Positions 1 through 5,478 of a DNA stretch of 10,506 nucleotides are shown here, one piece after another. The DNA comes from Methylococcaceae bacterium (GTDB taxonomy: Bacteria; Pseudomonadota; Gammaproteobacteria; Methylococcales; Methylococcaceae): NCBI GenBank assembly GCA_012026715.1, contig VEPB01000051.1:1-10506 (forward strand), read 5' to 3'. Below the pieces are notes generated by a model. That model did no database searches and was not told where the DNA came from. It saw only the letters and a list, made by a program, of their open reading frames with translations. Every line of letters starts with the position of its first letter. Position 1 is the stretch's first letter. Position numbers and translations under genes: made by a program.

Positions 1-752
1 AGCCGGTAGGCGCGGGTCGCCACCGGCAGCACGAAGTGGCGCTTGCCGTTGACGATCATCTCGTCGCACAGCAGGCCCATGTGGCGGTCGCGCATGGACT
101 GCACGTAGCGGAACTGGTTGTCGGCGTCGAAATTGCGGTCCTGCAGCACCACCGGCAAATCGTATTCGCCCCGCGGCAGACTCAGCGCCTTTTCTTCCGG
201 ATCGGTCACGATGATCAGCCCGGCCAGCCCCTTATAGACATGGTGCCCGGTCAGTTCGTGGGTGTGGGCGTGGTACATGTAGGTACCCGCACGGTTGGTG
301 ATCTGGAATTCGTAGACATAGCCGCCGCCGGGCGGCACGTCGTACATGGGATGACCGTCCATCGGCTGGGGCACATGCAGCCCGTGCCAGTGGATGACGT
401 TCCGTTCCGGCAGCTCGTTCTTGAAATGGAAGCGGACCTTCTGCCCTCGTTCCAGGAAAAAGATCGAACCCAGATGGGTGTCGGCGAGCTGGGCGATGAT
501 GCCGTCCTGCCCCTTCAGCAGCTTGCCCTGGTAGGTCCAAACCTTGGTGGGCGTGCCCGGCAGGATGTGGGCGACGGTCTCGACGGCGCGGATTTCGATT
601 TCCACGTCGGGATGAAAATCCGGCGATGCCTCCCGGCCGACCCGGCCGCCCGCTTCGGCGAACGTCCAGCGCGGCAGGGTAGCAGCGGCCAGGGCGCTGA
701 GCCCGGCCATCTGCAGGAAATGGCGGCGGGAACGATCGGTGATGTCGTGCAT
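1..752 (-). CDS. Multicopper oxidase, Tat-exported, CueO/bilirubin-oxidase-like (C-terminus cut by window edge)
   Basis: The visible 250 residues are the N-terminal part of a multicopper oxidase, a periplasmic enzyme that oxidises a substrate (Cu(I), phenols, bilirubin-like compounds) and reduces O2 to water. Residues 8-14 read SRRHFLQ, a twin-arginine export motif, followed by an Ala/Leu-rich h-region ending near residue 34. Two type-2/type-3 copper ligand blocks are visible: HWHG at 121-124 and HAHTH at 161-165. They are followed by a GLAGLIIVTDPEE segment (175-187) and a DLPVVLQDRNFDAD segment (198-211), both typical of cupredoxin domain 1 in the CueO/FtsP/CotA group. The remaining ligands (HXXHXH, HCHXXXH) lie outside the window, so enzyme versus FtsP-like non-enzyme cannot be settled, although the intact first two blocks favour an enzyme. 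The ATG is preceded by GAGGAGG with 6-nt spacing (plus strand 759-765), a strong start. It lies 193 bp downstream of folA on the same strand. The substrate is not predictable; copper detoxification is an inference. Confidence 0.9.
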   Translation of the reverse strand, partial: MHDITDRSRRHFLQMAGLSALAAATLPRWTFAEAGGRVGREASPDFHPDVEIEIRAVETVAHILPGTPTKVWTYQGKLLKGQDGIIAQLADTHLGSIFFLERGQKVRFHFKNELPERNVIHWHGLHVPQPMDGHPMYDVPPGGGYVYEFQITNRAGTYMYHAHTHELTGHHVYKGLAGLIIVTDPEEKALSLPRGEYDLPVVLQDRNFDADNQFRYVQSMRDRHMGLLCDEMIVNGKRHFVLPVATRAYR

Positions 753-864
753 GGCTAACCTCCTCGTGTGGCGTCCCGATCTCTGTCGGATCGGTGACTG
801 TTTTTGTGAGCCCCGGTTGCTTCCGGGTTGCCTCGCCCAAAGCGCGAAGCTGCCATGAAGATAG

Positions 865-886
865 CCCGATTCGGATCCGCTTCGGG
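865..886. promoter_or_regulatory. 22-bp imperfect palindrome upstream of the multicopper oxidase
   Basis: CCCGATTCGGA followed directly by TCCGCTTCGGG is self-complementary at 9 of 11 positions per arm, with the dyad centre at 875/876. It overlaps a GGGC-GAAA-GCCC hairpin at 884-895. It lies about 115 bp upstream of the oxidase start and 60 bp beyond the folA stop. It could be an operator for the oxidase or an mRNA stem between the two genes. It does not look like a CueR box, and no T tract follows on either strand, so it is not an intrinsic terminator. Confidence 0.35.
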
Positions 887-945
887 CGAAAGCCCATCAG
901 CAATTTCTCATAGACCTCCGACCGCCGCCTAGTTGCGGCTTCCAC

Positions 946-1434
946 CTAGTCCCGCCGATCCAAAACCACAAAGCGATAGTGGAAGAACACGGTGGGGTCG
1001 TTGTCCACTGCCACCCGTTCCACCTCCTGCCAATCCTCCCAAAGGAACTCGGGAAAAAAGGTATCCCCCGTGAACTCGCGATCGATCAGGGTCAGGTACA
1101 GGCGATCGGCCCGGGGCAACAACCGCTCGTAGAGGGCGGAACCTCCGATGACCATCAACTCCGGTTCGGAGCCGGCCGCCTCGAACGCGGCCTCCAGGCT
1201 GTGGACCACCGTACAGCCGGCAGCTTGATAATCCGGGTCGGTGGTGAGAACGATGTTGTGGCGGCCCGGCAAGGGACGCCCGATGGATTCGTGGGTGTGG
1301 CGCCCCATCAGAATGGGCTTGCCCATGGTGATGCGCTTGAAGCGCTGCAAATCCGCGGAAAAATGCCAGGGCAGGCGATTGTCCACGCCGATGACACGGT
1401 TGGACGACATCGCCACGATCAAGGACAGTTTCAT
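946..1434 (-). CDS. folA: Dihydrofolate reductase
   Basis: This is a 162-residue cytoplasmic enzyme that reduces dihydrofolate to tetrahydrofolate with NADPH, needed for thymidylate, purine and methionine synthesis. The family layout is complete. It has an N-terminal strand MKLSLIVAMS, the Met20-loop region NRLPWHFSADL with the catalytic acid at D28, then MGRHTHESIGRPLPGRHN (43-60) for NADPH and folate contacts, and VIGGSALYERLLPRADRLYLT (95-115, cofactor-binding GG). Length and order match the chromosomal E. coli FolA type (159 residues). The position equivalent to E. coli Trp47 appears to be His48. The ATG at 1434 is the only start giving the family N-terminus, though no strong Shine-Dalgarno sequence precedes it. 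A 7-bp inverted repeat (GGGATCG 1439-1445, CGATCCC 1470-1476) lies in its leader. No thymidylate synthase gene is adjacent in this window. Confidence 0.96.
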   Translation of the reverse strand: MKLSLIVAMSSNRVIGVDNRLPWHFSADLQRFKRITMGKPILMGRHTHESIGRPLPGRHNIVLTTDPDYQAAGCTVVHSLEAAFEAAGSEPELMVIGGSALYERLLPRADRLYLTLIDREFTGDTFFPEFLWEDWQEVERVAVDNDPTVFFHYRFVVLDRRD

Positions 1435-1595
1435 GGCTGGGATCGATCAAGGAAAACCGGCAGGATAGCCGATCCCTCAACAGCGCGCCCGCAGGCTGGA
1501 GGAGAGTGGAGGCAAGGCGGCAGGAAGCCGCGAAGGACTGGAACTATCAGCCGTCGCGCCGACTGGCTAATTCATGCCATCAGCACCGATGTGAC

Positions 1596-1649
1596 GTCCG
1601 CCGGGAGACTCGCATCCGGCCCATTCCGGATCGCGCGCGACCGACGGAC
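1596..1649 (-). other. Stem-loop just downstream of the small ORF
   Basis: GTCCG (1596-1600) pairs with CGGAC (1645-1649). Inside it, ATCCGG (1614-1619) pairs perfectly with CCGGAT (1626-1631) around a 6-nt loop. It begins 12 nt beyond the stop codon of the small minus-strand ORF and may be its 3' mRNA structure. No T run follows on the minus strand, so a classical intrinsic terminator is not supported. A second small hairpin, GCGGC/GCCGC, lies at 1517-1531. Nothing else is recognised between folA and the small ORF. Confidence 0.3.
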
Positions 1650-1660
1650 ATCCCGGCCGG

Positions 1661-1855
1661 CTAGAACGAGAAGTAAGAATTCGGACATCTCTTCAGCTTG
1701 TTGGACACCTTGTTGGGACCGCCGCGGCTGCCGATACCGGTGGCCAGGGTGCCTTCCAGCGACCGGCCTGCGGTGATCAGCGTGTCGGAGGTGATTTTGG
1801 TGGCCGAAAGGCCGGCGTTGTTCTTGCTGGTCTGATAAAGGCGAACTTGAGACAT
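1661..1855 (-). CDS. Small hypothetical protein (64 aa; 89 aa if the upstream GTG is used)
   Basis: I do not recognise this protein. From ATG at 1855 it reads MSQVRLYQTSKNNAGLS at the start and ends KLKRCPNSYFSF. It is polar, rich in Ser/Thr/Gly/Asn, basic towards the C-terminus, has one Cys (residue 58) and an aromatic tail, and has no membrane segment or signal peptide. Third codon positions are dominated by C and G, as in neighbouring genes, which argues that it is coding. GGAG lies 8 nt before this ATG. An in-frame GTG at 1930 has a perfect AAGGAGG (plus strand 1939-1945) with 8-nt spacing and would add 25 residues, but the codon bias of that extension is weaker. The start is therefore unresolved. 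It is divergent from mpl and about 230 bp upstream of folA on the same strand. Size and composition would fit a small regulator-type or peptide-precursor protein, but no modifying enzyme is next to it, so no function is assigned. Confidence 0.55.
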   Translation of the reverse strand: MSQVRLYQTSKNNAGLSATKITSDTLITAGRSLEGTLATGIGSRGGPNKVSNKLKRCPNSYFSF

Positions 1856-1909
1856 GGCTTGCGCTCCAAGGTTAAGGTTTACGAAAACAGATCGGTGCTG
1901 ATTCTCCGG

Positions 1910-1995
1910 GGAGGCCTGGGTCGGTTGCACGACCGGCGCCTCCTTCGTCCCGGTGGGATCCCCCCACGCGGCAGACCCCCCGCAAGTAGGGGATC
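1910..1995 (-). promoter_or_regulatory. Structured leader of the small ORF, with paired Shine-Dalgarno
   Basis: Two nested hairpins can be drawn on the minus-strand transcript. The first has an outer stem GATCCCC (1995-1989) with GGGGATC (1963-1957) and an inner stem GCGG (1983-1980) with CCGC (1971-1968). The second pairs GGAGGC (1943-1938), the core of the AAGGAGG Shine-Dalgarno, with GCCTCC (1915-1910). Inside it GGTCG (1934-1930) pairs with CGACC (1923-1919), placing the GTG codon at the hairpin base. This would hide the GTG start and leave the downstream ATG free. No known riboswitch consensus was recognised. Confidence 0.4.
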
Positions 1996-2025
1996 GGACA
2001 CTATTTCCTCAGCGGCAACTTATTG

Positions 2026-2050
2026 TTGCGAACTCGATCGCTGTTCGCAA
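2026..2050. promoter_or_regulatory. Perfect inverted repeat TTGCGAAC-N9-GTTCGCAA, likely operator
   Basis: Two exact 8-bp arms flank a 9-bp spacer that itself centres on CGATCG. A second, overlapping dyad GCAAC-TTATT-GTTGC lies at 2015-2029. On the minus strand the repeat would cover a weak sigma-70-like promoter (TTGCGA, 17-bp spacer, AACAAT) reading towards the small ORF. A dimeric repressor site is the natural reading. The binding protein is unknown. Confidence 0.45.
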
Positions 2051-2060
2051 TAGACAGTTT

Positions 2061-2074
2061 TTGATTTATGTCAT
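2061..2074. promoter_or_regulatory. FNR/Dnr-like box
   Basis: TTGAT-TTAT-GTCAT matches 9 of 10 defined positions of the Dnr/Nnr-type box TTGAT-N4-GTCAA, and less well the FNR box TTGAT-N4-ATCAA. A shorter symmetric element TTATG-T-CATAA overlaps it. It lies 11 bp from the TTGCGAAC palindrome, upstream of the small minus-strand ORF and about 100 bp upstream of the mpl promoter. Control by oxygen or nitric oxide is an inference from the motif alone. Confidence 0.3.
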
Positions 2075-2175
2075 AAGGGAACCTGATACCGCCGGCGAGC
2101 CCAGCCCCCACGGAACCTCGATAGCCTGACACGCCGTAAACCGACCGTCTTGCTCTCCCGCATTCCAATCCCCGA

Positions 2176-2203
2176 TTGAGATTCCCGCGACAGCGGGTAT
2201 CAT
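2176..2203 (+). promoter_or_regulatory. Sigma-70 promoter of mpl
   Basis: TTGAGA (2176-2181) and TATCAT (2198-2203), each 5 of 6 to consensus, are separated by 16 bp. The predicted start of transcription near 2210 gives a leader of about 30 nt before the GTG of mpl. The spacer contains a perfect dyad, CCCGC-GACA-GCGGG (2184-2197), which could be a repressor site. Confidence 0.55.
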
Positions 2204-2241
2204 CCGCGCCCTGGCACCATCACCGAATCCGAGAAACCACC

Positions 2242-3609
2242 GTGCACATCCACATCCTGGGCATCTGCGGCACCTTCATGGGGGGGCTGGCGATCCTGGC
2301 CCGCGAACTGGGCCATCAAGTCAGCGGCTCCGACCAGAACGTGTACCCGCCCATGAGCACCCAGCTGGAGCAGCAAGGCATCGCGTTGTTCAACGGCTAC
2401 GCCGCGGCCAACCTGGCGCAGAAACCCGACGTGGTGGTGATCGGCAACGCGCTCTCGCGCGGCAATCCGGAAGTGGAAGCGGTGCTGGAGCAGGGATTGC
2501 CCTACGTATCCGGGCCGGAATGGCTGCGCGATGCGGTGTTGAATGATCGCTGGGTACTGGCGGTGGCCGGCACCCACGGCAAGACCACCACCACCAGCAT
2601 GCTGGCCTGGATCCTGGAGATCACCGGCAACGCCCCGGGTTTCCTGATCGGTGGCGTTCCCCTGAACTTCGGGCTTTCCGCCCGGCTCGGCCGATCGCCT
2701 TACTTCGTCATCGAGGCGGACGAATACGACACCGCCTTCTTCGACAAACGCTCCAAGTTCCTCCATTACCGGCCGCGCACCGCCATCCTCAACAACCTGG
2801 AATTCGACCACGCCGACATTTTTCCCGACCTCGCCGCGATCCAGCGCCAATTTCATTACCTGGCGCGCACCATTCCTGCCAGCGGCCGCAGCATCGCCCC
2901 GGCCGCCGACGCCATTCTGGCAGAGGCGCTGAAGCAAGGCTGCTGGACGCCGGTCGAATTCACCGGATTGGCAGGGGAAACCGGCGACAGCCGCTGGCAG
3001 GCACGACTGGTTGCCTCCGACGGCAGCCGGTTCGAGGTCTCGCTGGACGGCAAACCCCAGGGTACCGTCGTTTGGGAATTGAGCGGTCGCCATAATGTCA
3101 GCAATGGATTGGCGGCCATCGCCGCGGCCCATCACGCCGGCATTGCCGTCGCGGAGGCCATCGCCGCCCTCGGCCAATTTCGCAACGTGAAGCGGCGACT
3201 GGAAATCCGCGCCTGCGTCGATGGCATCACCCTGTACGATGATTTCGCCCATCACCCCACTGCCATTGCCACCACCCTGGAGGGGCTACGCCAACGCATT
3301 GGCGGCGCGCGGCTGATCGCCGTGCTGGAACCGCGCTCGAACACCATGAAGATGGGGATTCATGCGGCGACTCTGGCAGACTCCCTAGCGACGGCGGACC
3401 AGGCCATCATCTACCAGCCCGACGATCTGGGCTGGGATGTGGCCGCGGCGGTGGCAGGTCGTCCCACTATTTCGGTCAGCCGTTCCGTCGACGCCATCGT
3501 CGAGCGCCTGAAGAGCGACTGTGGTGCCGGCGACCATGTGGTGTTCATGAGCAATGGCGGTTTCGGCGGCATCCACGGCAAAACCGAGGCGGCCTTGCGG
3601 CATCACTGA
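2242..3609 (+). CDS. mpl: UDP-N-acetylmuramate:L-alanyl-gamma-D-glutamyl-meso-diaminopimelate ligase
   Basis: This 455-residue cytoplasmic enzyme of murein recycling uses ATP to join the recovered tripeptide L-Ala-D-Glu-meso-DAP to UDP-MurNAc, returning it to peptidoglycan synthesis. Domain 1 starts HIHILGICGTFMGGLAILAR, almost the family signature. The ATP-binding P-loop of Mur ligases is GTHGKTTTT (110-118, catalytic K114). The central block contains EADEYD (158-163), FFDKRSKF, and NNLEFDHAD (184-192). The C-terminal Rossmann-like domain includes LYDDFAHHPTAIATTL and EPRSNTMKMG, which distinguish Mpl from MurC. Length equals E. coli Mpl within two residues. The GTG at 2242 is chosen because it gives the family N-terminus; upstream in-frame starts would fall inside the promoter. 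The Shine-Dalgarno is weak (GAGAAA). It is monocistronic here and converges with the exporter gene across 71 bp, without a clear intrinsic terminator between them. Confidence 0.97.
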   Translation: MHIHILGICGTFMGGLAILARELGHQVSGSDQNVYPPMSTQLEQQGIALFNGYAAANLAQKPDVVVIGNALSRGNPEVEAVLEQGLPYVSGPEWLRDAVLNDRWVLAVAGTHGKTTTTSMLAWILEITGNAPGFLIGGVPLNFGLSARLGRSPYFVIEADEYDTAFFDKRSKFLHYRPRTAILNNLEFDHADIFPDLAAIQRQFHYLARTIPASGRSIAPAADAILAEALKQGCWTPVEFTGLAGETGDSRWQARLVASDGSRFEVSLDGKPQGTVVWELSGRHNVSNGLAAIAAAHHAGIAVAEAIAALGQFRNVKRRLEIRACVDGITLYDDFAHHPTAIATTLEGLRQRIGGARLIAVLEPRSNTMKMGIHAATLADSLATADQAIIYQPDDLGWDVAAAVAGRPTISVSRSVDAIVERLKSDCGAGDHVVFMSNGGFGGIHGKTEAALRHH

Positions 3610-3680
3610 TGTGGTGACGGCGATGGGCACAGGCGGGAGCGCCCAGTCGAGCCAGGATCCCAACCGTGGTGGAAACGTCC

Positions 3681-4613
3681 CTAGCGAAGCTTGCCGTGCC
3701 GCGGCAGCTGAGGCCCATCCGCACCCTCGCTCCAGTAACGCAGCAATGAGCGCAATCGCAGCAACAACGCGGCGCCGATCACCGTAAGCACGCCCCACAG
3801 ATACTCGTGGTGACGTTGCGCCAACTCCGCGATATCCGCCACGACCGCAGGCGTCAGTTCGCGATATAGCAGGTAGGCGCCTACCATGGCCACGAACGCG
3901 CCGAAGCCGCGTCGCAGCTTTGCGGGGCTGCCCCGTTGCGACAGCCGACCGCCGACCAGGCTGCCGGCAATCGTGGCTGTGGCCACCAAGCTGGTGACAT
4001 GAAGGTCCAGCTCGACATGGCTGGCGTAACCCGCCAGGGCGGAGAACGATTGCAGGGCGACCACCAACAGAGAAGTCCCGACCGCGGCTCGCATGGGCAG
4101 ACCGCCCAGCAGGTTCAAGGCCGGCACCACCAGAAATCCCCCGCCCGCGCCGACCAAACCGGTCAGCGTCCCAACCGCCACGCCGTCGAACAGGATCGGC
4201 AGAATGGGCAACCGCAACGGACACAACGCCTGGTGAGCCGCCGCGCCCTCCGCCGGCTCGGCTTTGCGGCCGCGCAACATGGCGATCGCGGTGGCGAGCA
4301 TGATCACGCCGAACAGCAACAACAGGATGGTTCCGGAAACGAACGCGGCCAACCGGCCGCCACCGTAAGAACCCGCCATCCCGGCGAGGGCGAACAGAGC
4401 GCCGGTCTTCCAGCAAACCCGGCCGCCACGCGCGTGCCCCAGCATGGCGATGGCGCTGGTGACGCCCACCACCACCAGCGAAGTGGCCATGGCGGTCTTG
4501 GCGGGCATGCCGACCAGATAGACCAGCATCGGCACCATCAGCACCGAGCCGCCGCCGCCCAGCATGCCCAGCAGCAACCCGATCCCCAGAGAAAATCCAA
4601 GCAGGAGGCTCAT
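3681..4613 (-). CDS. TauE/SafE-family membrane exporter (probable sulfite exporter)
   Basis: This 310-residue inner-membrane protein shows the internal duplication that defines the TauE/SafE (DUF81) family. GMLGGGGSVLMVPML (16-30) is followed by MPAKTAMATSLVVV; this repeats as GLVGAGGGFLVVPAL (152-166) followed by LPMRAAVGTSLLVV. About eight hydrophobic segments are visible, with a polar loop at roughly 114-134. Family members export sulfite, sulfoacetate and related C1/C2 sulfur compounds. Here the start lies 3 nt beyond the stop of the persulfide dioxygenase gene, with no clear Shine-Dalgarno of its own, suggesting translational coupling. Sulfite, the product of that dioxygenase, is therefore the likely cargo (inference). 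After the usual end (about residue 250) there is an extension with one more hydrophobic segment (270-290) and a basic polar tail, longer than the typical family member. Confidence 0.9.
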   Translation of the reverse strand: MSLLLGFSLGIGLLLGMLGGGGSVLMVPMLVYLVGMPAKTAMATSLVVVGVTSAIAMLGHARGGRVCWKTGALFALAGMAGSYGGGRLAAFVSGTILLLLFGVIMLATAIAMLRGRKAEPAEGAAAHQALCPLRLPILPILFDGVAVGTLTGLVGAGGGFLVVPALNLLGGLPMRAAVGTSLLVVALQSFSALAGYASHVELDLHVTSLVATATIAGSLVGGRLSQRGSPAKLRRGFGAFVAMVGAYLLYRELTPAVVADIAELAQRHHEYLWGVLTVIGAALLLRLRSLLRYWSEGADGPQLPRHGKLR

Positions 4614-4616
4614 GAC

Positions 4617-5303
4617 TCAGACCATGCCGCACGCCTGATTGGCCGGCAGGGCGATATGAATGTATTTGGGATGGTCCAGCTTCAGATCGGCCATGATGGC
4701 GATGAACTCCGCGCGGCTCTTGCCGCCACCCAGGCGGGCGTTGCCGCGAATTTCCGTTCCAATCGTGGAAACGGTCAGGCCCTGGTAATCGTGGCCTGGG
4801 TAGACCAGGGTCTCCGGGGGCAAGGTAAACAGCTGGGCGTGGATGCTGTCGTACAATTGGCCGGCGTCGCCTTGCTGGAAATCGGTCCGACCGCAGCCTC
4901 CGATGAACAGCGCGTCGCCGGTGAAGACCCGGTCGCCCATGACATAGCTGACGCACCCCCGGGTATGGCCCGGCGTGTGGCGGACCTCCAACGCCAAGCT
5001 ACCCACCCTGATGCGGTCCCCGTCATCCACCAGAATATCCGCGCAATCCGCCCCGCCGAGCCGGTGCACCACGCTGCGGCTGCCCAGCCGCTCCCGCAAC
5101 AGGCCGGAGGCGGTGATGTGATCGGCATGGACGTGGGTTTCCAAAGTGTATTTCAGCGTCAGACCCAATTCTTTCAGGACTGCCAGATAGGTCTCCACCT
5201 CGCCGGCCACCGGGTCGATGAGAGCGGCCTCCTTGCTGGCCTCGCAGCCGATCAGGTAGCTGAAGGTAAAGGTTTCGGATTCGAACAATTGGCGAAAAAT
5301 CAT
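4617..5303 (-). CDS. pdo: ETHE1-type persulfide dioxygenase (metallo-beta-lactamase fold)
   Basis: This 228-residue cytoplasmic enzyme has the mononuclear-iron ETHE1 architecture. It oxidises glutathione persulfide with O2 to sulfite and glutathione. Metal and fold ligands are all present: THVHADH (56-62; H57, H59, D61, H62), TPGHT (H113), FTGDALF (D130) and YPGHDY (H171). The GCGRTDFQQGD stretch (136-146) is the ETHE1 signature that separates these enzymes from glyoxalase II; its Arg and Asp are substrate-contact residues in characterised members. The C-terminus LDHPKYIHIALPANQACG also matches the family. No rhodanese domain is fused. The ATG is preceded by GGGAGG with 5-nt spacing. It is first in a two-gene operon with the TauE-like exporter and divergent from a sigma-54 activator. 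A -24/-12 promoter lies about 40 bp upstream. No sulfide:quinone oxidoreductase gene is present in the window. Confidence 0.94.
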   Translation of the reverse strand: MIFRQLFESETFTFSYLIGCEASKEAALIDPVAGEVETYLAVLKELGLTLKYTLETHVHADHITASGLLRERLGSRSVVHRLGGADCADILVDDGDRIRVGSLALEVRHTPGHTRGCVSYVMGDRVFTGDALFIGGCGRTDFQQGDAGQLYDSIHAQLFTLPPETLVYPGHDYQGLTVSTIGTEIRGNARLGGGKSRAEFIAIMADLKLDHPKYIHIALPANQACGMV

Positions 5304-5344
5304 GGCGTCCTCCCGTAGAATGCCGTGCGTCTTTATCCCTTTCT

Positions 5345-5360
5345 AGCATCATGCGTGCCT
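5345..5360 (-). promoter_or_regulatory. Sigma-54 (-24/-12) promoter of the persulfide dioxygenase operon
   Basis: Read on the minus strand, AGGCACG-CATG-ATGCT aligns with the consensus TGGCACG-N4-TTGCW with two mismatches. It keeps the invariant GG and GC with exactly 10 bp between them. The predicted transcription start near 5334 gives a leader of about 30 nt with the GGGAGG ribosome site. Pairing with a divergently encoded sigma-54 activator strongly supports it. Confidence 0.75.
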
Positions 5361-5428
5361 ACCCCCACTGCATCGGCGTTGCGCCACACCCACCGGCCCG
5401 GATCGTCGCGCCACCCTGTGAGCGGGCC

Positions 5429-5474
5429 TGAAACAGCCGTTACAATCTGAAACCCCTGAAACGGACCATGAAAC
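5429..5474. promoter_or_regulatory. Four direct TGAAAC repeats, putative upstream activating sequence
   Basis: Exact TGAAAC copies start at 5429, 5448, 5457 and 5469, all in the same orientation; the first is in a partly symmetric CTGAAACAG. Relative to the predicted sigma-54 start near 5334 they span about -95 to -140, the normal distance for enhancer sites of sigma-54 activators. They also surround the likely promoter of the activator gene itself, which would allow autoregulation. That the neighbouring activator binds them is inferred. Confidence 0.5.
5441..5446 (+). promoter_or_regulatory. Possible -10 box of the activator gene
   Basis: TACAAT is 5 of 6 to the sigma-70 -10 consensus and lies 32 bp before the activator's ATG, between the first and second TGAAAC repeats. 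No good -35 hexamer is visible at the right distance, as would fit a weak or regulated promoter. Confidence 0.3.
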
Positions 5475-5478
5475 GACC

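Noticed and set aside
36..758. 240-codon plus-strand frame over the multicopper oxidase
   Set aside because: Antisense to a coding frame with a Tat signal and copper ligands; no recognisable domain of its own.
1957..1995. Known riboswitch in the small-ORF leader
   Set aside because: No conserved core of the TPP, cobalamin, fluoride, cyclic-di-GMP or molybdenum cofactor classes could be seen; kept only as an undefined structured leader.
1847..2053. 68-codon plus-strand frame in the folA-mpl interval
   Set aside because: It runs through the dyad-rich leader, lacks a ribosome site and has Arg/Pro-rich low-complexity translation; the minus-strand frame has better codon bias.
2200..3255. 351-codon minus-strand frame over mpl
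   Set aside because: Antisense shadow of mpl, which shows all its motifs.
3610..3680. Bidirectional intrinsic terminator between mpl and the exporter gene
   Set aside because: Only a 4-bp GGCG/CGCC stem is present and no T tract on either strand.
3385..4956. 523-codon minus-strand frame spanning the exporter, part of the dioxygenase and the mpl end
   Set aside because: It is a frame-shifted shadow, Arg/Gly/Pro-rich, overlapping two recognisable genes in another frame.
3936..5318. 460-codon plus-strand frame across the exporter and dioxygenase genes
   Set aside because: Antisense to two genes with intact catalytic and transmembrane motifs; its Gln/His/Arg-rich translation matches no family.
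5429..5474. TGAAAC repeats as a CRISPR or satellite array
   Set aside because: Units are only 6 bp and spacing is irregular; promoter context explains them better.
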